Shown here: positions 23,183-31,386 of the stretch, piece after piece
Numbering within the stretch: position 1 is the stretch's first letter
Layout of the letters: each line of letters begins with the position of its first letter
NCBI GenBank assembly: GCA_963765935.1
Contig: CAVXXX010000001.1
Coordinates: 992,001 to 1,056,000 of the forward strand
Length of the DNA stretch: 64,000 nucleotides
Reading direction: 5' to 3'
From: JAMXLG01 sp963765935
GTDB taxonomy: Bacteria > Vulcanimicrobiota > Vulcanimicrobiia > Vulcanimicrobiales > Vulcanimicrobiaceae
Notes under the pieces: model-generated
Told to the model about the DNA's origin: nothing
Databases searched by the model: none
The model's input: the letters and a program-made list of their open reading frames with translations, nothing else
Made by a program: the position numbers and the translations under genes

Positions 23183-24802
23183 ATGTCGAAGGAACATAAA
23201 CCGGAGCTCCGCCGCTCCGTCACGCCCTGGGGTTCGTTTTCGTGGGGCTACTCGGATGTCGGCGCAGATATCTTTGTTGGACTCGGGCTCGTACTCGGTG
23301 CCGCGGCGGGTGCATCGAACGTTGCATTTCTCTTCGCCGGCATCGTCTACGTCTGCATTGGATTAGCGTACACCGAGCTCGCAGCGACGTATCCCGTCGC
23401 CGGCGGCGGACAGTACTTCGTCCTCCGCGGCCTCGGCGACATTTTCGGCTTTATCGCCGGATGGGCGGTGCTGCTCGACTTCACCATCGACATCGCACTC
23501 TTCTCGTGGAGCTGCGTCGATTATTTGAGCGAATTGCTTACGGTTCTTGGCAGCGGCCCTCATCCGTGGGCGCATTTCATCGTCGTCATCGGCCTGATCG
23601 TGGGTTTGTGCACGCTGAATTTTATCGGCGTACGCGAATCGACGGCGTTCAACGGCTTCGTCAGCGGCTTGGATATCGTAAGCGAGACGGCGATTCTCAC
23701 GCTCGGCTTTTTATTCGCGTTCAGCCCCGACTTGCTCGTGCATACGATGAAAACCAGCTGGCCAACGCCGTTCGATCTCATGAAGGGCACCTCGCTCGCG
23801 ATTGTTTCGTTCGTCGGTCTCGAGTCGATTTCGCAAGCGGCCGAAGAAACGCAACGTCCGGCTTCCATCATTCCGCGCACCTCGACCGCGTTGATCTTGA
23901 CGATTCTGATCTTCGCACTCTCGTACGCGAACCTCGCACTGGGCATGCATACGTGGCATCCGATCCCGCCCGACGCGAACGGTCACCCGCAGATGCTCTG
24001 GCAATGGCTCGGCAACACGGACAACAACGGCAAAGCGGTCGCACTTATCGCCAAACAGGTACCATATTGGGGCGCTATCGCGGCGTTCTACGTGCCGGTA
24101 CTCGGCGCGGTGCTGCTGTTGATTTCGTCGAATTCCGGCGTCTTCGGCAGTTCGCGTATTGCGTATGCGATGTCGAAAGGCGGACTTCTGCCCTCGATCT
24201 TCCAGAGCGTCCATCGGCGCTTCCGCACACCGACGGTCTCGCTGCTCGTATTCACCGGCGTGGCGCTACTCGAGGCGATCTTTGCTGCGCTGCCGTCGCT
24301 CAGTCCCCGCATGGCCGAGGTCTACGCGAAGCACTTCAACGGTGAAAGCGGCATCGATTTCTTGGGTGATCTGTACGCGTTCGGCGCGGCGACGAGCTAC
24401 TCGTTCGTCTTCGTCGCGCTGGTCGCGCTTCGCCTCACTGATCCGCTAAGCCCGCGCAAGTTCAAAATTCCGGTGAATATCCCGTTCACGTTTCGCGACG
24501 AGCGCGTCGAATTTCCCGTGATCGCAGTCTTCGGCTTCATCGGCATCGTGGCGATCTTGGTCTTCACGATGATCACGCATCCGATCGGACGTATCGCGGG
24601 TCCGTCGTGGATCGTGCTCGGCTTGATTCTGTACTTCGTGTACCGCAAGCGCAAGGCGCTACCGATGCTACACTCGCGCAAGCGCGACTGGCGGAGCGAG
24701 CAAATGGAAATTCTGCGACGCGCCGGCGAATTGGAACTCATGGACGAGTACGTCGCAAATGTCAAAGCGAGCGACGAGCGTCGCACGAAGGCCGCGGTGT
24801 AG
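23183..24802 (+). CDS. APC-superfamily amino-acid permease
   Basis: A 539-residue transporter with about 12 membrane segments. The N-terminus VTPWGSFSWGYSDVGADIFV and FAGIVYVCIGLAYTELAATY then PVAGGGQYF carry the APC consensus (first helix unwinding region and TM2-TM3). VSFVGLESISQAAEETQRPA is the TM6-TM7 motif. The charged cytosolic C-terminus is about 60 residues. The substrate cannot be read. It is followed by a 59-residue membrane protein and a membrane-anchored stress protein that may be regulatory partners. Confidence 0.92.
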   Translation: MSKEHKPELRRSVTPWGSFSWGYSDVGADIFVGLGLVLGAAAGASNVAFLFAGIVYVCIGLAYTELAATYPVAGGGQYFVLRGLGDIFGFIAGWAVLLDFTIDIALFSWSCVDYLSELLTVLGSGPHPWAHFIVVIGLIVGLCTLNFIGVRESTAFNGFVSGLDIVSETAILTLGFLFAFSPDLLVHTMKTSWPTPFDLMKGTSLAIVSFVGLESISQAAEETQRPASIIPRTSTALILTILIFALSYANLALGMHTWHPIPPDANGHPQMLWQWLGNTDNNGKAVALIAKQVPYWGAIAAFYVPVLGAVLLLISSNSGVFGSSRIAYAMSKGGLLPSIFQSVHRRFRTPTVSLLVFTGVALLEAIFAALPSLSPRMAEVYAKHFNGESGIDFLGDLYAFGAATSYSFVFVALVALRLTDPLSPRKFKIPVNIPFTFRDERVEFPVIAVFGFIGIVAILVFTMITHPIGRIAGPSWIVLGLILYFVYRKRKALPMLHSRKRDWRSEQMEILRRAGELELMDEYVANVKASDERRTKAAV

Positions 24803-24805
24803 GCG

Positions 24806-24985
24806 GTGCTGGTCTTTCGCGGTGCCCTTTCGGTGTTCATGATCGTGGTCGGCGCGTTCATCGTCATGCAGATGTTGCGCTATCCGCTGGCGCAGTCGTT
24901 CACCGGGATCGTGCTGGGCGGAGCGATGATTCTGCTTGGCGTTCTTCGCTTTCGCCAAATACGTGAGGCGATGCGGCACCGATGA
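24806..24985 (+). CDS. Small two-helix membrane protein (59 residues)
   Basis: The frame from GTG 24806 to TGA 24983 lies between the permease stop and the stress-protein ATG and overlaps the latter by ATGA. The product is almost all membrane: VFRGALSVFMIVVGAFIVMQ (first helix), a short loop and TGIVLGGAMILLGVLRFRQI (second helix), with a basic end (REAMRHR). Coupling to both neighbours, uniform codon use and the helical hairpin shape support a real gene. It could be a small accessory subunit of the permease or of the stress protein. No homologue is known to me. Confidence 0.75.
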   Translation: MLVFRGALSVFMIVVGAFIVMQMLRYPLAQSFTGIVLGGAMILLGVLRFRQIREAMRHR

Positions 24986-25608
24986 TCTACAGCACGAACG
25001 ACGTCCACATCACCTTAGCCGGCGTCATCATCGCGCTGTTGATCTTCATTGCGATCGTCGCAACGCTGTGGTGGATGCTCCATCCGCCGGCGTCGTTCGT
25101 TATGCGACTTGCAAAGGAAGCCGAGACGTCGCTAGAACGGATGGTCGGCTCGATTATCGTCGTCTTCTCGCAAGAGATTCTTTCGGGCCACATGATGGCG
25201 CTCGCGGCGAGGCTCGCTCATGGTGAAAAATCGGACCTATTCGCCGTGTACGTGATCGAGGTGCCATACACGCTACCTCCGGACGCGGAAATGCCGATCG
25301 AAGAACGCACGGCCCTCGACGCGCTAGGCGCCGCCGAAACGATTGCCTCCAATACCGACGTTAATCTGCGTACGGAGATTATCAAGGCGCGTTCGACCAA
25401 ACAGGCGGTACTCGACCTGGCCAAGCGCGAAAAGGCGAATTTGATCATCCTCGGCTCGTTCCGTGAGGGCAAGTACACCGGCGCTCCGCTCGGACGGACC
25501 ATCGAAGAGATTGCGGCGGATGCCAAGTGCGACGTTCTCATCGGCGTTGAGGGCAAGCACGGAACCCTGCTCTACGAAGAGGCGGGAGCTCCCGGCGCTC
25601 AACTCTAG
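24982..25608 (+). CDS. Membrane-anchored universal stress protein
   Basis: A 208-residue protein: one N-terminal membrane helix (ITLAGVIIALLIFIAIVATL) and a cytosolic UspA domain from about residue 55. The UspA part shows SIIVVFSQEILSGHMMALAA, DLFAVYVIEVPYTLPPDAEM, ARSTKQAVLDLAKREKANLI and ILGSFREGKYTGAPLGRTIE, the last loop corresponding to the nucleotide-binding Gly-rich region. USPs fused to or following APC permeases are known and probably tune transport. It is coupled to the small membrane gene upstream. Confidence 0.85.
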   Translation: MIYSTNDVHITLAGVIIALLIFIAIVATLWWMLHPPASFVMRLAKEAETSLERMVGSIIVVFSQEILSGHMMALAARLAHGEKSDLFAVYVIEVPYTLPPDAEMPIEERTALDALGAAETIASNTDVNLRTEIIKARSTKQAVLDLAKREKANLIILGSFREGKYTGAPLGRTIEEIAADAKCDVLIGVEGKHGTLLYEEAGAPGAQL

Positions 25609-25630
25609 ACTGCTGCTAACCGGAGGATTC

Positions 25631-26305
25631 ATGCAGAGATCACGTACACCGTTTGTCGTTCTTGCAGCGGCGCTGGCTGCCGTGCTTCTGCCCCACGCGT
25701 TCGCGAGGGCGGCGTCCAACACGCCGGCGCTTTCGGCATTCGATGACGCATTCGGGAAGGTGAACAGCCTTACGTACAAGCTGCATTCACACGAAGTCAA
25801 GGGCAACGACGTGCAAGACCGCGTCTACGACTACTCGTTCATGAAGCCGCACTTTGCAAAAACCCTCATCGAATCGGGACCGGGTAAAGGAGGCGGCGCG
25901 GTTTGGACGGGCGGAGATCAAGTCAGCGGACATCAAGGCGGGTTTCTCTCCGGCATTCATCTGAAGATCGGTCTGCACGATCCACGTGCGGTCTCGGTTC
26001 GCGGCTATACCATTCCTGATGGTCTGCCGCAGAGTATCCTTGAGAAGTACGCCACCGTGAAGGGCGATCTATCGCAGCTCTCAAACGCCGGTTTGATCGA
26101 CGGCGCGCAGACCGATCTGCTGACGCTCAAAGTCGCAGATCCCGCGAGCAACGACGGCATTTCTCTGCAGAAGATCTATCTCTCGCAACAAACGCACTTC
26201 CCGCTCCGCCAAATCCTCTACGAAGGCGACAAGATCGTACTCGACCAGTCCTTTACCGACTGGAACCTCAACGCGAACCTCTCCCAAAGCGACTTTCCAT
26301 TCTAG
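25631..26305 (+). CDS. Exported LolA-like outer-membrane lipoprotein-related protein
   Basis: ATG 25631 follows GGAGG by 5 nt; the earlier in-frame starts lie inside the stress-protein gene. The 224-residue product has a signal peptide (PFVVLAAALAAVLLPHAFA) and a beta-rich domain: LTYKLHSHEVKGNDVQDRVY, YDYSFMKPHFAKTLIESGPG, LSQQTHFPLRQILYEGDKIV and LDQSFTDWNLNANL. This arrangement is that of the LolA/DUF1571-type half-barrels that carry or sense lipids. No second gene of the Lol system is nearby. Assigned by shape, so the exact role is open. Confidence 0.6.
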   Translation: MQRSRTPFVVLAAALAAVLLPHAFARAASNTPALSAFDDAFGKVNSLTYKLHSHEVKGNDVQDRVYDYSFMKPHFAKTLIESGPGKGGGAVWTGGDQVSGHQGGFLSGIHLKIGLHDPRAVSVRGYTIPDGLPQSILEKYATVKGDLSQLSNAGLIDGAQTDLLTLKVADPASNDGISLQKIYLSQQTHFPLRQILYEGDKIVLDQSFTDWNLNANLSQSDFPF

Positions 26306-26346
26306 CCTCCGATGTTAACAACCGCTTCGTCATCTTCTCCCGGCAG

Positions 26347-26781
26347 ATGGCGCAGAACATCGCCGTGCCCGGACGCTACGCCGTCATCTCGATCAACGAC
26401 AATCGGGAAGATCCGGAACAGACCGCTGCAGACCTCTGCAAGGTTAAAACCGGATACGTCGACATCTTGCAGGTGGTCTTTGACGATCTTACGCCGGAGT
26501 CGCACGATCCAATTGGGTTTCCGCATCTCGTCGTCATGACCGAAGAGATGGCTGAAGAAATCGTCCGTTTCTGGGATCGTTGGCGCAACGATGTGGATCG
26601 GTTCGTCATTCACTGCACCGCCGGCATCTCTCGCAGTGCGGGAGTCGGATCGGCGCTCGCGCGCCTCGAGCAAAATCGCGAAGCAGAAGCGGCGTGCTAT
26701 GCCGGTACGGTACCGAACATGTACGTCCGGCGATTAATCAATCATGCCGCCGAGAAACTTCGCCTCGGCCCGTATGCCTAA
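26347..26781 (+). CDS. Dual-specificity/tyrosine phosphatase-like protein
   Basis: A 144-residue protein with the P-loop VIHCTAGISRSAGVGSALAR, giving catalytic Cys90 and Arg96 (HCxxGxxRS). A general acid Asp may be in VVFDDLTPES. The size is that of small cytosolic cysteine phosphatases related to the bacterial protein-tyrosine phosphatase-like group with MTEEMAEEIVRFWDRWR before the loop. The frame is open for 12 codons upstream without an ATG, GTG or TTG, so the first residues could be longer. It could counter phosphotyrosine or phosphoserine marks; the kinase at 21.9 kb is on the same transcript. Confidence 0.82.
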   Translation: MAQNIAVPGRYAVISINDNREDPEQTAADLCKVKTGYVDILQVVFDDLTPESHDPIGFPHLVVMTEEMAEEIVRFWDRWRNDVDRFVIHCTAGISRSAGVGSALARLEQNREAEAACYAGTVPNMYVRRLINHAAEKLRLGPYA

Positions 26782-26784
26782 CCC

Positions 26785-26810
26785 GCCTTCGACAAGCTCA
26801 GGATGACAAA
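26785..26810. repeat. Candidate dispersed intergenic repeat unit
   Basis: The stretch around 26786-26808 (CGCCTTCGACAAGCTCAGGA and the following TGACA) between convergent genes matches a phrase that recurs between genes in many uncultured bacterial genomes. A related shorter copy (GCTCAGGGTGACAC) occurs at 15767-15780, right after a terminator. Only these two are noticed here. Confidence 0.3.
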
Positions 26811-26820
26811 GGGGGAAGCG

Positions 26821-27834
26821 CTAGATCTTGCCGTGTGCGGCGCAGGTTGATTCGTCGCCGCCGAAGATCACGGCTCTTCCGCAGGCGGAGCGGAACATGC
26901 GGCGATTGTCGTGCGGGACGCCTTCGACGAAGGCGAAGTCTTGTGCCGTTCCCGCCGGGTGTCGATCCCGCATGTACGCGATGTAGTTTTTTCCGCGAGC
27001 GAAACGATACGGACCTTGGGCTTCGCCTGCGCACGTGCGGTCGAGATCGTCCTCATTTGGATTCGTGTCGGCGGTCCCGAGCAAATACGTTACGCGGCGA
27101 TGAACGTACTGCTCTTCCAGTTCGTCATCCGTCCCGGAGACGTACGAGGGAGCACCGGCTAGACCGTAGCGCCAATGATCGAAATTCGGACAATTGGTTA
27201 CGTGCACCGGCCGGTCGTCGCTGAAATAGAAATACGAAGATGGATTGGCGACGATCAAATGAACGGGAACGGCGGCGCCGTCGTCGAGTTCTCGCGCTTT
27301 GCCGACCGCGGCGTAACGCTGGACGATTTGACCGCCGGCGGAGTGTCCGGCGACGACAATCTCCTGCATTTTCGGGAACCGCGTGCGATCGGATAAGCGG
27401 GCTACGATTGCATCGAACACCGCGTAGCTGCTTACCGGAGCGGGCGCTATCGCGGGTGATCCGCCGGGCCACGTTTCATCCCAACGTAGCGTATCCGCCG
27501 GCATGTTGCGCCCTTTGAGATCGTCGGGTTCGACGAACTGCGGCGAAATGACCAGCACGTCCGCGAGGCCTTGATCGTGTACCGCTTCCATCCCGGTATC
27601 GTAGTAGTAGTCCGCGTCGCGAAGAATTCCATGAACGACGATAAGGGCGCGCGTGGCGTTTTTATCGCCATCGAGGTTGCCGTTGGAAAAGTAGAGCGCG
27701 CGTCCGGTTCCCTTCGGCGTCGAGACGACGAATTGGAGCGGCGCGAGCCGATTGAAGTGCGCCGGTTGCGGCGTATCGGTCGGCATGGGTGACGCAAGCG
27801 CGGCAGCAAGGAGCAGCGCGAAAATTTTGATCAT
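26821..27834 (-). CDS. Exported alpha/beta hydrolase
   Basis: A 337-residue secreted hydrolase with a short signal peptide (KIFALLLAAALASPM). The nucleophile elbow is VVAGHSAGGQIVQRYAAVGK, Ser165; the catalytic His is probably in EGVPHDNRRMF near residue 313; an acid residue lies in between (TADTNPNEDD). Two blocks, ALIVVHGILRDADYYYDTGM and PSSYFYFSDDRPVHV, are shared with putative esterases of the poly-ester or feruloyl-esterase group. It is the last gene of the long carbohydrate-uptake run, 2 nt after rbsC, and may release a sugar or acyl group from the imported compound. Confidence 0.82.
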   Translation of the reverse strand: MIKIFALLLAAALASPMPTDTPQPAHFNRLAPLQFVVSTPKGTGRALYFSNGNLDGDKNATRALIVVHGILRDADYYYDTGMEAVHDQGLADVLVISPQFVEPDDLKGRNMPADTLRWDETWPGGSPAIAPAPVSSYAVFDAIVARLSDRTRFPKMQEIVVAGHSAGGQIVQRYAAVGKARELDDGAAVPVHLIVANPSSYFYFSDDRPVHVTNCPNFDHWRYGLAGAPSYVSGTDDELEEQYVHRRVTYLLGTADTNPNEDDLDRTCAGEAQGPYRFARGKNYIAYMRDRHPAGTAQDFAFVEGVPHDNRRMFRSACGRAVIFGGDESTCAAHGKI

Positions 27835-27836
27835 CG

Positions 27837-28862
27837 CTACGTCCGCGCCAAGTACCGCTTGCGTAGTTCGTCGAGGACGACCGCCAGCAGAATGACCACG
27901 CCGAGCACAACCTTCTGTAAGTACGAATCGACGTGGATGAGGTTCATCGCGTTATACAGCAACCCAATGAGCAGCGCGCCGAAGAACGTGCCGATGATGG
28001 AGCCGGAACCGCCCATCAAACTCGTTCCGCCCACCACGACCGCCGCAATCGCTTCAAGTAATTCATCGCCCGTACCCGTTTGCGGGGAGCCCGACGAGAA
28101 GAGCGACATGTAGAGAAATCCCACAATCGCCGCGCACATTCCGCTGATCACGTAGACCATCGTCTTGACGCGCGCGGTCGCGACGCCTGCCAGGCGCGCC
28201 GCTTCTTCGTTTCCGCCGAGCGCGAAAACATATCGTCCGAAACGCGTGCGCATGAGGAGCACCGACGCGATGACGATCACAACGATCATCCAAATCACGG
28301 GAATCGGAAGGCTCGGCAGATGCAGTGCATTCGTAATGGGGCCAAGGAACGACCCGTAGCCAACGCCGCCGAATGCATCGGAGCGAAGCGCAACCGGACG
28401 GCCGCCCGAGATGATGTACGAAAGGCCGAGCGTCACTTCCAGCATTGCGAACGTCGTAATAAACGGCGGCAGATTCAACTTTACTACCGGCAATGCGTTG
28501 ATCCATCCGGCAGCGCCGCCGACGATCAGTCCTACGAGGAGCGTGACGATCAGCAGGCCGATGCCGCCGAACGGCAACGCGTTCGCAACCGTTGCCATCA
28601 CGACTCCGGTGAGTGACACGAGAGAACCGATCGAGAGATCAATGCCCGCGGTGATAATGACGAACGTCTGCCCGACACCGAGGATGCAGTTGTACGTGAT
28701 CTGACGGAGGACTTGAACGATATTGCCGGGCTGCAAAAATGCGCCGTGCGCCGCAACGTTGACGGCCGCCATCAGCACGATGACGACCACGATCGCCGCC
28801 GCGATGCGCAGCCAATAGTTGCTAAGGAGAACGTTGGTGCGGTTCTTGGCGAGTCCGTTCAT
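27837..28862 (-). CDS. rbsC: Ribose/sugar ABC transporter permease
   Basis: A 341-residue inner-membrane permease of the RbsC/XylH/AraH family with about ten membrane segments. The signature MAAVNVAAHGAFLQPGNIVQ, GVGQTFVIITAGIDLSIGSL (the GxDLSxGS box), VVVGGTSLMGGSGSIIGTFF and LIGLLYNAMNLIHVDSYLQK is complete. The start overlaps the rbsA stop (ATGA). Sugar specificity cannot be read from a permease; with RbsA and RbsB it makes a full importer. Confidence 0.94.
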   Translation of the reverse strand: MNGLAKNRTNVLLSNYWLRIAAAIVVVIVLMAAVNVAAHGAFLQPGNIVQVLRQITYNCILGVGQTFVIITAGIDLSIGSLVSLTGVVMATVANALPFGGIGLLIVTLLVGLIVGGAAGWINALPVVKLNLPPFITTFAMLEVTLGLSYIISGGRPVALRSDAFGGVGYGSFLGPITNALHLPSLPIPVIWMIVVIVIASVLLMRTRFGRYVFALGGNEEAARLAGVATARVKTMVYVISGMCAAIVGFLYMSLFSSGSPQTGTGDELLEAIAAVVVGGTSLMGGSGSIIGTFFGALLIGLLYNAMNLIHVDSYLQKVVLGVVILLAVVLDELRKRYLART

Positions 28863-30340
28863 GCGGCAGCGGTACCCGTCGCAGCCGCGATGACCGCATC
28901 GGGCGTCGCCTCGGCGCGCGAGAATTCGCGGACGATGCGTCCTTCGCGTACCGCGAAAACGCGGTGCGACATGCCGAGCACTTCCGGCAGTTCGCTCGAT
29001 ACCATGACGATAGCAGCTCCGTTCTTGATCAAATTCAGCATCAAAGCATAGATTTCGGTTTTTGCGCCGATATCGATGCCACGCGTCGGCTCATCGAAGA
29101 GAAACACACGCGCCTTTCCGAGTAGCCACTTTGCGAGCACCACCTTTTGCTGGTTGCCACCGGAAAGATTGCGTACCCGCTGCTCCGCGCTCGGGGTGCG
29201 GATGCGCAACTCGTCGATCATTTTTTCCGCCGTTGCTTCTTCTTGCTTCTCGTCGATCAGCAACTCGCGATTGACGAACTGCGAAAGATGTGCGAGCGTA
29301 ATGTTCTCGGCAACGCTCATGCCGAGCACGAGCCCCTGGCCTTTGCGATCCTCGGTAATAAAGGCGATGCCGGACGCGATACCGTCATGCGGACTGCAAA
29401 TGCGGATAAGATCGCCGCCGACATGGATCGTTCCGGAATCCGGCACGTCGGCGCCCGCGATCGCGCGCACGATTTCGGTTCGTCCCGCGCCGACCAGACC
29501 GGCGAGTCCGACAATTTCACCGGCGCGTACCGAAAACGACACGTCGTTCACGGCGGGACGCCGGATGAGATGCGCGACATCCAACATCACCGGCGCATCC
29601 GACGGAACCGCAGGGAGATCCGGGAAATGCGCGTCTAACGGACGTCCCACCATCGCGCGAATGATTTCACTCGGCGGGAATTGGCTTGTTGGACGCGTTT
29701 CGATTACGCTGCCGTCTCGCAAAATCGTGACCCGGTCCGCGATTTTCGGCAGCTCTTCCATGCGATGCGAAATGTAAATAATTCCTGCGCCGCTTGCTTT
29801 GAGCCGCGCAATAATTGCAAAGAGCGCATCGATCTCGCGATCCGTCAGCGCCGCCGTCGGCTCGTCCATAACGATGATCCGCGCGTGCTTCGAGAGCGCC
29901 TTGGCGATTTCGATCAACTGTTGCGCGCCGACGGATAAACGCGAAGCGCGTTGGTCGAGCGGCAAGTCCATGCCGAGCTCGTCGACGATCGCGCGCGCAC
30001 GTTTGCGAGCCGCCGGCTCGTCCAAGAAAACGCCGCGCGTCGGCTCCGTTCCAAGCACGATGTTCTCCATCGCCGTGAGCTGCGGAACGATGTTGAACTC
30101 CTGGTAGATCATTCCGATACCGAGCGCTTCGGCATCGTGGGGCGATGCAATGTGCACCACATTGCCGTCAATTGCGATCATGCCGGTGTCGGCGGGTTGC
30201 GCGCCGGCAAGGATCTTCATCAGCGTCGATTTGCCCGCGCCGTTTTCACCGACGAGCGCAAGCACTTCGCCGGAATTCAGCGTGAGCGAAACGTCGTCAA
30301 GCGCGCGTACGCCGGGAAAGGCCTTCCCGATGCCGCGCAT
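28859..30340 (-). CDS. rbsA: Sugar ABC transporter ATPase (tandem domains)
   Basis: A 493-residue protein with two ABC domains, as in RbsA/MglA/XylG. Domain 1 has Walker A GENGAGKST, a modified signature LSVGAQQLIEIAKAL and VMDEPTAALTDREID; domain 2 has the degenerate Walker A GLVGAGRTE and a full signature LSGGNQQKVVLAKWL with LFDEPTRGIDIGAKTE. The annotated ATG at 30340 begins at MRGIGKAFPG, but the residues encoded just upstream in frame (APLLE) belong to the first strand of the family. No ATG, GTG, TTG or CTG precedes them, so an unusual start (ATC near 30364) is possible. Confidence 0.94.
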   Translation of the reverse strand: MRGIGKAFPGVRALDDVSLTLNSGEVLALVGENGAGKSTLMKILAGAQPADTGMIAIDGNVVHIASPHDAEALGIGMIYQEFNIVPQLTAMENIVLGTEPTRGVFLDEPAARKRARAIVDELGMDLPLDQRASRLSVGAQQLIEIAKALSKHARIIVMDEPTAALTDREIDALFAIIARLKASGAGIIYISHRMEELPKIADRVTILRDGSVIETRPTSQFPPSEIIRAMVGRPLDAHFPDLPAVPSDAPVMLDVAHLIRRPAVNDVSFSVRAGEIVGLAGLVGAGRTEIVRAIAGADVPDSGTIHVGGDLIRICSPHDGIASGIAFITEDRKGQGLVLGMSVAENITLAHLSQFVNRELLIDEKQEEATAEKMIDELRIRTPSAEQRVRNLSGGNQQKVVLAKWLLGKARVFLFDEPTRGIDIGAKTEIYALMLNLIKNGAAIVMVSSELPEVLGMSHRVFAVREGRIVREFSRAEATPDAVIAAATGTAAA

Positions 30341-30366
30341 CTCGAGGAGCGGAGCTTTATCGATGA

Positions 30367-31332
30367 TTACTGTGCCTTTTTCGCGTCTGCTTGCGTGTAC
30401 GTGCCGACGTTGACGTGCACGGTGGCTTGCGGCGTCTTCCCGTTGAAGTAGTCGTGAATGGTGTCGATGGTCAGCGAACCGATCTTATCCGGGAACTGAA
30501 TCGCATCGCCGTACATGTCGCCGCTCGCGATCGCCGACCGCGCCTCGGCCGTCGCATCATAGCCGATCACTTTGATCTTTCCATTGAGACCCGCTGCGCG
30601 AATCGCAGTCAACGCGCCGAGCGCCGAGTCGTCGTTGATGCCGAATACGCCGCCTAAGTTCTTGTTCGATTGCAGCAAGTCGCTCATGTCTCGATTGGCT
30701 TTGTCGCGCGCGCCGCCGGCATCGACGTCGGCAACAATCGTCACGTTCGGGCAATTCGCCTTCAGCGCTTCTTTAAATCCTTTGACGCGGTCTTGAACGC
30801 TCGTGACTTCCGGCTCGTCGATGATCGCAACGAATCCGGTCGTCCCAACCGCCTGGCACATCAATTTTCCCGCTTGCCGGCCGCCTTCGACATTATCGCT
30901 TGCAACATGGGCCACGACGTGCCCTTGCTTGCTCGTATTTGCGATATCCGCCGTAAAGACCGGGATGTTGGCTTTATTCGCTTCCGAAATTGCGCTCCCG
31001 ATCGCGGTCGAATCGTACGGCGTCAGCACGATCGCATCGACCTTATTGGAGATGAAATCTTCGACCTGGCTCTGTTGTTTTGCGTTATCGCGATTCGCGT
31101 CGACCACGATAAGCTTGTAGCCGTATTTGTTCGCCTCGGACTGCATGCCGTTTTCCATCTGCTGATAGAACTGCGCTTCGCGGTCCTGAATTGAAACGCC
31201 GATCGTCTTGGTCGCACTGCCGGCCGGCCCCGGCGAAGAACTGCTCGAGCTCGACGAACTCGACGAATTGTTCGAACACGCCGCGAGCGCGCCGGCGAGC
31301 AGGATCAGAGCAAGCGAGCGAATTGCGTTCAA
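30367..31332 (-). CDS. rbsB: Sugar-binding lipoprotein of the ABC importer
   Basis: A periplasmic-type binding protein of about 321 residues with the start TTG 31332 (MNAIRSLALILLAGALAAC), preceded by AGGAG 6 nt upstream. The lipobox LAAC anchors it, and a Ser-rich linker of eleven Ser follows. The Peripla_BP_4 fold is clear: TKTIGVSIQDREAQFYQQ, EDFISNKVDAIVLTPYDSTA, GRQAGKLMCQAVGTTGFVAI, GVFGINDDSALGALTAIR and KVIGYDATAEARSAIASGDM. The linked permease and ATPase suggest ribose or another monosaccharide. Fifty-four nt separate it from the SSS gene. Confidence 0.95.
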   Translation of the reverse strand: MNAIRSLALILLAGALAACSNNSSSSSSSSSSSPGPAGSATKTIGVSIQDREAQFYQQMENGMQSEANKYGYKLIVVDANRDNAKQQSQVEDFISNKVDAIVLTPYDSTAIGSAISEANKANIPVFTADIANTSKQGHVVAHVASDNVEGGRQAGKLMCQAVGTTGFVAIIDEPEVTSVQDRVKGFKEALKANCPNVTIVADVDAGGARDKANRDMSDLLQSNKNLGGVFGINDDSALGALTAIRAAGLNGKIKVIGYDATAEARSAIASGDMYGDAIQFPDKIGSLTIDTIHDYFNGKTPQATVHVNVGTYTQADAKKAQ

Positions 31333-31386
31333 ATCGATACTCCTAAAAACGAATGCTGAGCTGATAATTGTCCACAAGCAGCGACG

